DNA of 64,000 nucleotides from UBA1494_A sp963973975 (GTDB lineage: Bacteria > Bacteroidota > Bacteroidia > Flavobacteriales_E > Vicingaceae): contig CAXBCF010000004.1 of assembly GCA_963973975.1 (NCBI GenBank), forward strand, positions 1-64,000, read 5' to 3'. Below are positions 18,312 to 26,477 of the stretch, in pieces. Made by a program: the position numbers and the translations under genes. How positions within the stretch are numbered: position 1 is the first letter of the stretch; every line of letters starts with the position of its first letter. A model generated the notes under the pieces. It saw only the letters and a list, made by a program, of their open reading frames with translations. It searched no databases and was not told the origin of the DNA.

Positions 18312-19257
18312 TAACAAGACTACCTATTCAAAATTGATAAAAGATCGGGCATTAAGCCTAGGTTTTGACTTTGTAGGTTTCTCAAAAGCAAGAAAACTGG
18401 ACGAGGATGCCAAGCGACTTGAGAAATGGCTGAAAGAAGGTAGGCACGGAAAAATGTCTTACATGGAAAACTACTTTGACAAAAGAACAGATCCAAGACT
18501 ACTCGTGGAAGGTTCTAAAACAGTAGTTTCTCTTTTATATAATTATCATACGAAATTGCAGCAAACTGATTCTGAAGCTCCTAAAATTTCGAAATATGCT
18601 TTTGGAGAGGATTACCACTTTGTTGTTAAGGAAAAATTAAAGTCGCTATTTGAGTTTGTTCAACAAGAAATTGGAGCAGTTGAAGGAAGGTATTTTGTAG
18701 ATTCAGCTCCAGTTTTAGATAGAGCTTGGGCGAGAGAAAGTGGCTTGGGTTGGATTGGGAAAAATAGTATGCTCATTAATAAGCAAAGAGGGTCGGATTT
18801 TTTCTTGGCAGAATTAATTATCGATTTAGAATTAGAATACGATTCACCAATAAATGATTATTGTGGATCCTGTACAAAATGCATTGATGCCTGTCCGACT
18901 GATGCAATTTTACCTGAACGACAAATTGCTGCTGATAAGTGTATTTCTTATTTAACCATTGAGTTAAAAGCAGAAAAACTACCTGAAGTTTTTTCTAATA
19001 AAATGGAAAACTGGATTTTTGGTTGTGATATTTGCCAAGATGTTTGCCCATGGAATCGATTTGGGCAAGAGCATGATGAAAAACGCTTTATGCCCAGTTT
19101 AGATTTGCTAGAAATGAGTAGAAAAAATTGGATGGAATTAAATCAAAATCAATTTAATCACTTGTTTAAAAACTCTGCAGTCAAGCGGACAAAATTTTCA
19201 GGGTTAAAAAGAAATTTGAATTTTATTAAGAGAGATGTTCAAAGCACTCCTGAATAA
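18304..19257 (+). CDS. queG: Epoxyqueuosine reductase QueG
   Basis: 317 residues if translation starts at TTG 18304. The frame stays open to a GTG at 18232 within ruvB, but the family N-terminus (SLGFDFVGFSKA) begins just after the TTG, and no ATG precedes it. TTGGCTAA overlaps the ruvB stop, and AAAGGAA lies just upstream, which suggests coupled translation. Two ferredoxin motifs are visible (CGSCTKCIDACPTDAI and CDICQDVCPWN), as are the cobalamin-domain features SAPVLDRAWARESGLGWIGKN. It reduces epoxyqueuosine to queuosine in tRNA. Shorter than the roughly 380-residue E. coli protein because the C-terminal HEAT-like extension is absent. Confidence 0.93.
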   Translation: MANNKTTYSKLIKDRALSLGFDFVGFSKARKLDEDAKRLEKWLKEGRHGKMSYMENYFDKRTDPRLLVEGSKTVVSLLYNYHTKLQQTDSEAPKISKYAFGEDYHFVVKEKLKSLFEFVQQEIGAVEGRYFVDSAPVLDRAWARESGLGWIGKNSMLINKQRGSDFFLAELIIDLELEYDSPINDYCGSCTKCIDACPTDAILPERQIAADKCISYLTIELKAEKLPEVFSNKMENWIFGCDICQDVCPWNRFGQEHDEKRFMPSLDLLEMSRKNWMELNQNQFNHLFKNSAVKRTKFSGLKRNLNFIKRDVQSTPE

Positions 19258-19414
19258 CATCTTTATAAACATGACCAAAGTGAGCTAAACACCAGGCTTT
19301 TAATAACAATGATTCTTTTGGTTTGAGCCACTTTCTAGATTTAAGCAACTCTTTTCTAAACAGTGTTTTATCGAAACTAACTTTGAGGAGAACTTTTTTG
19401 CTTAATTCGTACAT
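19226..19414 (-). CDS. Small conserved-looking protein, 62 residues, function unknown
   Basis: Starts MYELSKKVLLKVSFDK and continues LFRKELLKSRKWLKPKE, then KAWCLAHFGHVYKDVI. The pattern (basic and amphipathic, all helical, no signal peptide) resembles a small hypothetical family I have seen next to housekeeping genes in flavobacteria, but I cannot name it. Its 3' end overlaps the queG 3' end by 32 nt, tail to tail. The coherent composition and proper ATG argue for a real gene. The remaining doubt is its short length. Confidence 0.6.
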   Translation of the reverse strand: MYELSKKVLLKVSFDKTLFRKELLKSRKWLKPKESLLLKAWCLAHFGHVYKDVIQECFEHLS

Positions 19415-19644
19415 GATTTGGTTGTTTTTCAGAGTTTGAAATTAGTGAATCATGCTTAAGAAAAAAAACTTTTTATTTAAAAAAATGCTTAATATTTTTT
19501 AAACCCTTCTTACTATACCGATTTAACTTTTAAATGTCGCATGCTTTCTTTTTCGCCTGCTTGTTTATAATTAGATCGGCATAAACCAAATATATCTTTG
19601 AGTAAATAATAAAAACTAGGAGAAACCTCAAAGATTAATTGGTA

Positions 19645-20220
19645 TTACTGACCCCAGCGATAGGATTTATTTTCAAGGCCAATTAGATCAATAATTCTAT
19701 CGACAACTGTACCTGCTACTTCCTCAATTGTTTTCGGTCGGCTGTAGAAAGAAGGTGTCGCAGGGCAAATAATTCCTCCTGCTTCAGTTACCGTTTTCAT
19801 ATTGTTGATTTGAATTAAGTTCAAGGGAGTTTCTCGTGCAACTACAATCAATTTTCTTCTTTCTTTTAGAATTACATCTGCAGCTCTAGTTGTTAGATCG
19901 TTTGAAATACCTGAAGCAATTCTGCCAAGTGTTCCCATTGAGCATGGAACAATCACCATGCAATTGTATTTTGCTGATCCAGATGCAAAAGGAGCATTAA
20001 AATCCATTTTATCATAGAAGTCAAATGGGTAATCTTCATATGATTTATTGCCTAATTCATATTCCCAGACAGCTTTTGCGTTGGTTGATAAGATGATGCC
20101 TACCTTTTCAATTTGATTCTGCTGTTTTTTTAGTTGATCCAATAACAACTTAGCATAAATAGAGCCCGAGGCTCCTGTTATAGCAACAACAAGTTTAGTT
20201 TGTTTTTCCAAAGAATTCAT
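19645..20220 (-). CDS. ubiX: Flavin prenyltransferase UbiX
   Basis: 191 residues, normal length. The UbiX signature is clear: VVAITGASGSIYAKLLLD near the N-terminus, PCSMGTLGRIASGISNDL, VVARETPLNLIQINNM, and GGIICPATPSFYSRP. The enzyme makes prenylated FMN for UbiD-type decarboxylases. No ubiD is in the window. Its ATG lies 26 nt inside the upstream PorT-like gene, so the two are translationally overlapped and probably one transcript. Confidence 0.95.
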   Translation of the reverse strand: MNSLEKQTKLVVAITGASGSIYAKLLLDQLKKQQNQIEKVGIILSTNAKAVWEYELGNKSYEDYPFDFYDKMDFNAPFASGSAKYNCMVIVPCSMGTLGRIASGISNDLTTRAADVILKERRKLIVVARETPLNLIQINNMKTVTEAGGIICPATPSFYSRPKTIEEVAGTVVDRIIDLIGLENKSYRWGQ

Positions 20221-20818
20221 AGCGTAATGTAAATGAGAAACTAGTGTGCATTAATCCACTTTTAAAACGGAAACTTTCTCCGCTATCAAATCTTCGAACA
20301 GGTAAGATAGAATTACTAAACCTCCAATTCATTATTAAGTTTTCAGTAAAATTAAAATTCAATCCAATTAATAATCCAAGGTCTCTCTCTAAAAGTTGAT
20401 TGTTTTCTGGTGGAACTGTAAAAGGACCATTTTCATTTTCTAAGTAGCTATTTACTAGTTGACCGAAATAGGCTCCTGCTTCATAGGTGAATTTGTTGTT
20501 TTCGAATCGCACCATTAAAGGAACTTCAATGTAATCCATTCTCAATAAGAAAAACTCTGTATCTCCTTCATCTGTTTTAGGGTTTCTTCTGCTGCCTTTT
20601 TGACTGTATAGAATCTCAAATTGAAAATTTAATTTTTCGGAAATGTCAAATTCTGCAAAACCCCCAATATTAACCCCTGCTTTATTGAATCCACTGTAAC
20701 CATCACCTGCAACTTGTGTCGCATTTATACCTGCAATAACACCAACATTAATGTTTTGACTTAAAGAAAAGAAGTTGAATGAGATAAGAAATAGTATAAG
20801 TAAGTAGATTTTTTTCAT
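20195..20818 (-). CDS. PorT-like outer-membrane beta-barrel protein
   Basis: 207 residues from the second Met (MKKIYLLILFLISFNFFSLSQ, a signal peptide); a start two codons earlier is possible. The mature part reads as an eight-strand barrel of the OMP_b-brl_2 / PorT-like class: VGVIAGINATQVAGDGYSGF, YIEVPLMVRFENNKFTYEAG, TSFSFTLRYEF. Many proteins of this general class are named PorT family without being the T9SS component, so I do not assign that role. Its 3' end overlaps ubiX. Confidence 0.8.
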   Translation of the reverse strand: MKKIYLLILFLISFNFFSLSQNINVGVIAGINATQVAGDGYSGFNKAGVNIGGFAEFDISEKLNFQFEILYSQKGSRRNPKTDEGDTEFFLLRMDYIEVPLMVRFENNKFTYEAGAYFGQLVNSYLENENGPFTVPPENNQLLERDLGLLIGLNFNFTENLIMNWRFSNSILPVRRFDSGESFRFKSGLMHTSFSFTLRYEFFGKTN

Positions 20819-21008
20819 TGGCAATAAGTTTTAAAAGTAGAAGTACACTAACAAATCAATCCCTAAAGATACTTAAATATAAAATAAATGGGGAAAGTAT
20901 TTTTTTGAATAACTAATAAATCTACCTTGAAAAACCTGCTATTTTACTAATTGTTTACTTTCTTCTTTTATCGAATTCTAAAATTAAGTCAAATCTTACT
21001 AGACTGCT

Positions 21009-21016
21009 TACCTTTG
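21009..21016 (+). promoter_or_regulatory. Promoter -7 box for cysQ
   Basis: TACCTTTG, exact TAnnTTTG match, 31 nt before the cysQ ATG at 21048. No good -33 element seen. Confidence 0.4.
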
Positions 21017-21047
21017 ACCATTCAAAAAATTTACTTAAAAGAAATAG

Positions 21048-21851
21048 ATGGATTTAAAAAAGCAATTAGAATTGGTTTCTAAAACAGCGTTGAAAGCTGG
21101 AAAAGCAATTTTGAGCATTTATGATACTGACTTTAAAGTTGAGTCTAAATCAGATGAGAGTCCGTTGACTTTAGCAGATCAAAAAGCGCATAATGTGATT
21201 TGTGAAGAATTAAAGAGGACGGCCTTACCTATTTTAAGTGAAGAAGGAAGAACAATATCTTACGATGAGAGAAAAGCTTGGGAATATTTTTGGATGGTAG
21301 ATCCATTAGACGGAACTAAAGAGTTTGTAAAGAGAAATGGAGAATTCACAGTCAACATTGCTTTAATTCATCAGCAGAAAGCAATTTTAGGAGTAATTTA
21401 TGTGCCTGTGAAAGATGAGCTGTACTTTGGAGCAACTGATTTGGGTGCTTTTAAAGTTGAAGGATTTTCTAAGATTGAAGCGGGTTCAAACATCGATAAT
21501 TGGATGGATCAAAAAAATAGTTTACCCAAATCATTAAAGAGAAAATTTACCATTGTGGGCAGTCGTTCGCACATGTCGCCTGAAACGGAGGAGTTTATTG
21601 AAGAAAAGCGTCGTGAGCAAGGAAATGTTGAAATGATTTCAGTTGGAAGTTCATTAAAATTATGCATGGTGGCTGAGGGTAAAGCAGATTTTTATCCACG
21701 ATTTGCTCCAACCATGGAGTGGGATACTGCTGCAGGTCAAGCTATTGTTGAAGCGATGGGAGGTAATGTGATGGATTGGAATACAAAAGAAACCATGAAA
21801 TACAATCGTCAAAACTTATTGAATGATTGGTTTTTGGTGAGCAAAGGATAG
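21048..21851 (+). CDS. cysQ: 3'(2'),5'-bisphosphate nucleotidase CysQ
   Basis: 267 residues. The inositol monophosphatase fold is evident from ESKSDESPLTLADQKAH, the metal-binding LSEEG and MVDPLDGTKEFVKRNGEF, and the C-terminal MEWDTAAGQAIVEAMGG. CysQ hydrolyses PAP, a by-product of sulfation or sulfate assimilation, to AMP. It sits 48 nt upstream of gmd, but gmd has its own promoter box. In many Bacteroidota cysQ lies among polysaccharide genes, as here. Confidence 0.92.
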   Translation: MDLKKQLELVSKTALKAGKAILSIYDTDFKVESKSDESPLTLADQKAHNVICEELKRTALPILSEEGRTISYDERKAWEYFWMVDPLDGTKEFVKRNGEFTVNIALIHQQKAILGVIYVPVKDELYFGATDLGAFKVEGFSKIEAGSNIDNWMDQKNSLPKSLKRKFTIVGSRSHMSPETEEFIEEKRREQGNVEMISVGSSLKLCMVAEGKADFYPRFAPTMEWDTAAGQAIVEAMGGNVMDWNTKETMKYNRQNLLNDWFLVSKG

Positions 21852-21873
21852 TATATAAAAGCGCTTAAAATAG

Positions 21874-21881
21874 TAGCTTTG
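21874..21881 (+). promoter_or_regulatory. Promoter -7 box for gmd
   Basis: TAGCTTTG, exact TAnnTTTG match, 18 nt before the gmd ATG. No TTTG at the -33 position. Confidence 0.45.
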
Positions 21882-21899
21882 TTTTTTTAAAATGATAGA

Positions 21900-22988
21900 A
21901 TGAGTAAAATAGCATTGGTGACAGGGATAACAGGGCAAGACGGATCTTATCTTGCCGAGTTATTATTAGATAAAGGATACATTGTTCATGGAATTAAAAG
22001 AAGAAGTTCGCTTTTCAACACAGCGAGAATCGATCATCTTTATCAAGATCCACATGATAAAAATGTGAAATTTAAATTACACTATGGTGATTTAACAGAC
22101 TCTTCGAACTTAATTCGAATTATTCAAGAAGTGCAACCAGATGAAATTTATAATTTGGCTGCACAATCGCATGTGATGGTTTCCTTTGAAACTCCTGAGT
22201 ACACTGCCAATAGCGATGCTTTAGGTACACTTAGAATACTTGAAGCACTTCGAATCTTGAAGATGGAGAAAAAAACAAAATTCTACCAAGCTTCTACTTC
22301 TGAATTGTATGGAAAAGTTCAAGAAGTTCCTCAATCCGAAACAACGCCATTTTATCCTAGAAGTCCTTATGCAGTAGCAAAATTGTATGGTTTTTGGATA
22401 GTAAAAAACTATAGAGAAGCTTACGGAATGTATGCCTGTAACGGAATTCTTTTCAATCATGAAAGTCCGGTTAGAGGAGAAACATTTGTTACCAGAAAAA
22501 TTACTCGTGCTGCTGCAAGAATTAGTTTAGGCATGCAAGATCAAGTTTATCTTGGAAATTTAAATGCCAAAAGAGACTGGGGTCATGCTAAAGACTACGT
22601 AGAAGGGATGTGGAGAATGTTGCAACAGGAAAAGGCAGAGGATTATGTACTTGCAACTGGAGTAACCATTACTGTTAGAGATTTTGTAAGTAAAGCTTTT
22701 AAAGAATTGGACATTGATGTGAAATGGGAAGGTGAAGGTGTCAATGAAATTGGAACCAATAAAGCAACTGGAAAAACAATAGTAAAAGTCGATCCAAAAT
22801 ATTTTAGACCTACTGAAGTAGACTTATTAGTTGGAGATGCTTCCAAAGCTAAAAAAGACTTAGGATGGGAGCCAACATTTACAGTTGATGAATTAGTAAA
22901 AGACATGGTTCAAGCTGACTTGGCTTTATTTAAGAAGGACAAATACCTTATGGAAGGAGGTCACAAAGTTTTTGATTTTCATGAATAA
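21900..22988 (+). CDS. gmd: GDP-mannose 4,6-dehydratase
   Basis: 362 residues, an extended SDR enzyme. Rossmann motif GITGQDGSYLAELL near residue 9, catalytic STSELYGKVQEVPQ and SPYAVAKLYG (the YxxxK pair), and the substrate segment NHESPVRGETFVTRKITRA. It converts GDP-D-mannose to GDP-4-keto-6-deoxymannose. The next gene completes GDP-L-fucose synthesis; its ATG lies within the last codons of gmd (8-nt overlap). This is the start of a surface-polysaccharide block. Confidence 0.97.
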   Translation: MSKIALVTGITGQDGSYLAELLLDKGYIVHGIKRRSSLFNTARIDHLYQDPHDKNVKFKLHYGDLTDSSNLIRIIQEVQPDEIYNLAAQSHVMVSFETPEYTANSDALGTLRILEALRILKMEKKTKFYQASTSELYGKVQEVPQSETTPFYPRSPYAVAKLYGFWIVKNYREAYGMYACNGILFNHESPVRGETFVTRKITRAAARISLGMQDQVYLGNLNAKRDWGHAKDYVEGMWRMLQQEKAEDYVLATGVTITVRDFVSKAFKELDIDVKWEGEGVNEIGTNKATGKTIVKVDPKYFRPTEVDLLVGDASKAKKDLGWEPTFTVDELVKDMVQADLALFKKDKYLMEGGHKVFDFHE

Positions 22989-23919
22989 AAACGATAAAAT
23001 ATATGTTGCAGGACACCGTGGAATGGTTGGCTCGGCAATTATTCGCAAGCTAAAAAAAGAGGGATTCACTAATTTGATTCTTAGAAGTTCAGCGGAATTA
23101 GATTTGAGAAACCAAGCAGCAGTAAACGATTTTTTTGCTCAAGAAAAGCCCGATTATGTTTTTTTAGCAGCAGCAAAAGTGGGTGGGATTCTAGCCAATA
23201 ATAACTTCAGAGCTGAATTTCTTTATGATAATTTAATGATTGAGGCAAACATTATTCACGCCTCATACATCGAAAAAGTTTCCAAGTTACTTTTCTTAGG
23301 GTCTTCTTGCATTTATCCTAAAATGGCTCCTCAGCCATTAAAAGAAGAATATTTATTAAGTGATTATTTAGAATACACCAATGAGCCTTATGCCATTGCA
23401 AAAATTGCAGGAATCAAATTGTGTGAAAACTACCGCAAACAATATGCCTGTAATTTTATTTCCGCAATGCCGACAAATCTTTACGGGCCAAATGATAATT
23501 ACGACATCAACAATTCGCATGTTTTACCTGCATTGATGCGAAAATTTCATGTTGCTAAAATGAATGGTAGCTCAAGTGTGGAGATATGGGGAAGTGGAAC
23601 TCCTAAAAGAGAATTTTTACATGTAGACGATTTAGCAGATGCTTGCTTTACCTTAATGCAGGATTATGAAGGCGATGAGTGGATGAATGTTGGGAGTGGA
23701 GAAGATATTTCAATTGCTGATTTAGCAAAACTCATTAAGGAAGTTGTAGGTTTTGAGGGAGAATTAAAATTTGATGCATCTAAGCCTGACGGAACTCCTA
23801 GAAAATTGATGGATGTAAGTAAGTTGGCAGCTATCGGTTGGAACTATAAAATCAAATTGAAAGAAGGTTTACAAAGTGTCTACAAAGAAGTTAAAAACAT
23901 GGACTTTGAAATGGCTTAA
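22981..23919 (+). CDS. fcl: GDP-L-fucose synthase
   Basis: 312 residues from the ATG at 22981. An earlier in-frame ATG at 22972 exists, but the later start puts the Rossmann motif (VAGHRGMVGSAI) at the usual distance and gives an ATGAATAA overlap with the gmd stop. Catalytic SSCIYPKMAPQP and EPYAIAKIAG (YxxxK) are visible, as is PTNLYGPNDNYD. The enzyme epimerises and reduces the Gmd product to GDP-L-fucose, so a fucose-containing polysaccharide is likely. The downstream barrel gene starts inside its 3' end. Confidence 0.96.
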   Translation: MNKNDKIYVAGHRGMVGSAIIRKLKKEGFTNLILRSSAELDLRNQAAVNDFFAQEKPDYVFLAAAKVGGILANNNFRAEFLYDNLMIEANIIHASYIEKVSKLLFLGSSCIYPKMAPQPLKEEYLLSDYLEYTNEPYAIAKIAGIKLCENYRKQYACNFISAMPTNLYGPNDNYDINNSHVLPALMRKFHVAKMNGSSSVEIWGSGTPKREFLHVDDLADACFTLMQDYEGDEWMNVGSGEDISIADLAKLIKEVVGFEGELKFDASKPDGTPRKLMDVSKLAAIGWNYKIKLKEGLQSVYKEVKNMDFEMA

Positions 23920-25393
23920 AACTACTTTTTCTATCATTGTCTTTTTTTCTGCTACTATTGCTCAGGCTCAGCCGCTGAACCTGCCATTAAATCAAACATT
24001 TTACTTTGAAACTGAAAGAAAGCTGATGGATGAAAATAACACATCTGTTAGTAGTTTTAAACCTGTGCTGTTGACGAGAACAGTTGATAAAGAGAATGAT
24101 TCTACCTACTCACTTCCTGTTTTTGATTTAAACTATCAGGAAAACAGAAGCTTTGTTGCTCGAAAACTATTTTATGAGCATTTAATCGCTTTAGATACAG
24201 GAAATATTCGACTTACAATTGACCCAATTCTTAACTTAGAGCTTGGAGATGAACAAAGAGATGATCCTAGAGACATTAATTTGTACAAGAATACAAGAGG
24301 TTTTAACCTGAATTTAAGTGTGGGCAAACAGGTTGCCATCGGATCTAGTTTTAGAGAAAATCAAGCAAATTTGCCATTGTATTTGTCTGATAGAGTTAGA
24401 GCTACTCAAGTAGCTTATGGTCAAGGAAGAATTAAAACTTTTGATCAAGGCTTCGATTTTTCAATGTCATCGGCTTATGTGAGTTACTCACCAAGTGAAA
24501 ATATCAATGTTCAAGTTGGTCATGGAAAGCATTTTTTAGGAAGTGGCCACCGTTCAATTCTACTTTCAGATTTGAGTTTCAACTATCCTTATTTAAGGTT
24601 CAATACAAAGTGGTTTAAGAATAAATTGCATTATCAAAATGTGTATGCCTTGCTACAAAATATGAATCGCTTGCCTTCAAGTAGTTTGTCAGAAAATTTA
24701 TTTGAAAGAAAGCAAGCTACTTTTCATTACTTGGAATACAAAGCAGGCAAGAAATTGAGCATCGGTTTGTTTGAAGGAATTATTTATCCCGGACTTGATT
24801 CTAGCGGCAACAATCCTCCGAGTGTGAATTATTGGATGCCTGTTATTTTTCTGAATTCTTTGATTGAAGCACCGAATCAAAAAGGAAATTCAATGCTTGG
24901 AATCAATTTAGAATATATTCCTTTTAAAAATGTGAAACTCTACCAACAACTAGCAGTTTTCGATGAGGATCTTCAACAATTTGGCTTTCAAAGTGGTTTT
25001 AAATATTACTTAAATCACCATTTCATGATTCAAGGGGAAGTTAATAATTTAGATTATAATATTTCTGAAAATCGATTTACACACAATAATGAATCTTTAG
25101 CGCATCCTTTTCACGAAGAGGTTTTAGAATTTTTGGGCATTGTTCAGTTTCAAAAAAATAGATGGTTGAGTCGTTTGGGTGCGCACCAAATTGATACTGA
25201 GAATGGAGAAATTCAGTTTGTTGATCTTCGACAGGCTTACATTATAAATCCTTCCTATAATTTTACAATTAGTTTAGGAGCTCAATACAGACAAGGGGAT
25301 TTTAGTGTAAATGGTTTAAATAATTCAAATCAATCACTTTATGTTTATTTTGGCTTAAGCACCAATTTACAAAACCTATATTTTAACTACTAA
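23876..25393 (+). CDS. RemB-like outer-membrane beta-barrel protein (copy 1)
   Basis: 505 residues from GTG 23876, overlapping fcl by 44 nt. A TTG at 23906 would give a cleaner signal peptide (MKWLKTTFSIIVFFSATIAQA), and no ATG is available nearby. The mature protein is rich in aromatic beta strands and ends in an aromatic (FNY), as outer-membrane barrels do. The central motif GHGKHFLGSGHRSILLSD followed by FNYPYLRF is shared with the gene at 26474 and resembles the RemB/capsule-assembly group. RemB of Flavobacterium is linked to gliding and lies near polysaccharide genes; a role in surface polysaccharide assembly here is inference. Confidence 0.7.
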   Translation: MSTKKLKTWTLKWLKTTFSIIVFFSATIAQAQPLNLPLNQTFYFETERKLMDENNTSVSSFKPVLLTRTVDKENDSTYSLPVFDLNYQENRSFVARKLFYEHLIALDTGNIRLTIDPILNLELGDEQRDDPRDINLYKNTRGFNLNLSVGKQVAIGSSFRENQANLPLYLSDRVRATQVAYGQGRIKTFDQGFDFSMSSAYVSYSPSENINVQVGHGKHFLGSGHRSILLSDLSFNYPYLRFNTKWFKNKLHYQNVYALLQNMNRLPSSSLSENLFERKQATFHYLEYKAGKKLSIGLFEGIIYPGLDSSGNNPPSVNYWMPVIFLNSLIEAPNQKGNSMLGINLEYIPFKNVKLYQQLAVFDEDLQQFGFQSGFKYYLNHHFMIQGEVNNLDYNISENRFTHNNESLAHPFHEEVLEFLGIVQFQKNRWLSRLGAHQIDTENGEIQFVDLRQAYIINPSYNFTISLGAQYRQGDFSVNGLNNSNQSLYVYFGLSTNLQNLYFNY

Positions 25394-25421
25394 GCGTAAA
25401 TAGTATTAAATTAGCAGCCTT

Positions 25422-26477
25422 ATGCGGATTGCCTTTGCCATTATGATTGCCTTTTTTATTGTGTTGTTTTCAACGCCGGCATTTATCCGTGTGGCCAATC
25501 TAAAACACTTATTCGACGATCCAAACGAAACGCGAAAATTGCATAAAAAGAGCATTCCTTCAATGGGTGGGATTATGATTTTCGCAGGGACTTTATTCTC
25601 TTTTTTAATCAGCATGCCCTCGGCGAATATTGGCTATATACAATACTTGATTCCCGGGGTTTTAGTTATGTTTTTTATCGGTATTAAAGATGACATTATT
25701 GGAACTGCAGCAGTTAAAAAATTGATTGGTCATTTATTAGTTGCCTTTATCATGACTTTTATGGCTGATATTCGAATTACAAGTCTCTATGGGATTTTTG
25801 ATATTAGAGAGATTCCTGAATGGGCCAGTATTGCATTGACAATTTTTACTTATGTGGTTGTAATAAACTCCTTTAACATCATTGACGGAGTGGATGGACT
25901 AGCGGGTGGAGTTGGTTTTATCGCAGCTTCTGCATTTGGGGTTTGGTTTTTGGTTGTTGGAAGTATTGTAGATGCGGTAATTGCTTTTTCTTTAGCTGGT
26001 GCTTTGTTGGGTTTTTTGCGCTATAATTTTTATCCGGCCAAAATTTTTATGGGAGATTCCGGTTCCTTGACTGTTGGTTTGATTATTTGTGTTTTAGCCA
26101 TTCGAGTGATTGAATACGATTTTAGTAGTCTGCCAGAAAGCTTAAAATTTATTTCAAAACCAATTTTTGTGATGGCCGTTTTATCTTATCCATTGCTAGA
26201 TACGCTTAGAATTTTTATTTATCGAATGATTCACGGTCGATCGCCATTTGCGGCAGATAATAACCACTTGCACCACCGCTTACTAAAGTTGGGATTAAAT
26301 CATGCTCAAACAGTGGGAATTATCTATTTAGTTAACTTAGGCCTTATTGCATTTACAGTCTTTTTTTCCCATAAAAATACCAGTTTTACATTCTTGCTAT
26401 TGTTTGCCATTGTAATGACTTTTATGGGACTATTGTTTTTAATTCCTGTTAAGAATAAGCAAACTGAATTAAAATGA
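25422..26477 (+). CDS. Polyprenyl-phosphate phosphoglycosyl transferase, MraY/WecA family
   Basis: 351 residues with about ten membrane helices. Family motifs are clear: IPSMGGIMIFAGTL near the start, the metal-binding GIKDDIIGTAAVKK, VINSFNIIDGVDGLAGGVG, KIFMGDSGSLTVGLI, and NNHLHHRLLKLGL. It attaches a sugar-1-phosphate to undecaprenyl phosphate, the first step of building an O-antigen-like or capsular repeat unit. The HLHHR motif fits WecA/TagO rather than MraY. The next gene starts within its stop (ATGA, 4-nt overlap). A TAAATTAG sequence at 25407-25414 may be a weak promoter box. Confidence 0.9.
   Translation: MRIAFAIMIAFFIVLFSTPAFIRVANLKHLFDDPNETRKLHKKSIPSMGGIMIFAGTLFSFLISMPSANIGYIQYLIPGVLVMFFIGIKDDIIGTAAVKKLIGHLLVAFIMTFMADIRITSLYGIFDIREIPEWASIALTIFTYVVVINSFNIIDGVDGLAGGVGFIAASAFGVWFLVVGSIVDAVIAFSLAGALLGFLRYNFYPAKIFMGDSGSLTVGLIICVLAIRVIEYDFSSLPESLKFISKPIFVMAVLSYPLLDTLRIFIYRMIHGRSPFAADNNHLHHRLLKLGLNHAQTVGIIYLVNLGLIAFTVFFSHKNTSFTFLLLFAIVMTFMGLLFLIPVKNKQTELK

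Noticed and set aside
19594..19635. 9-bp inverted repeat (ATCTTTGAG ... CTCAAAGAT) just past the ubiX stop
   Set aside because: The 24-nt spacer and lack of a T-run make it a poor terminator; may be chance in AT-rich DNA.
20195..20818. Assignment as the true T9SS component PorT
   Set aside because: The sequence fits the broad OMP_b-brl_2 class, and I do not see features specific to the secretion component.
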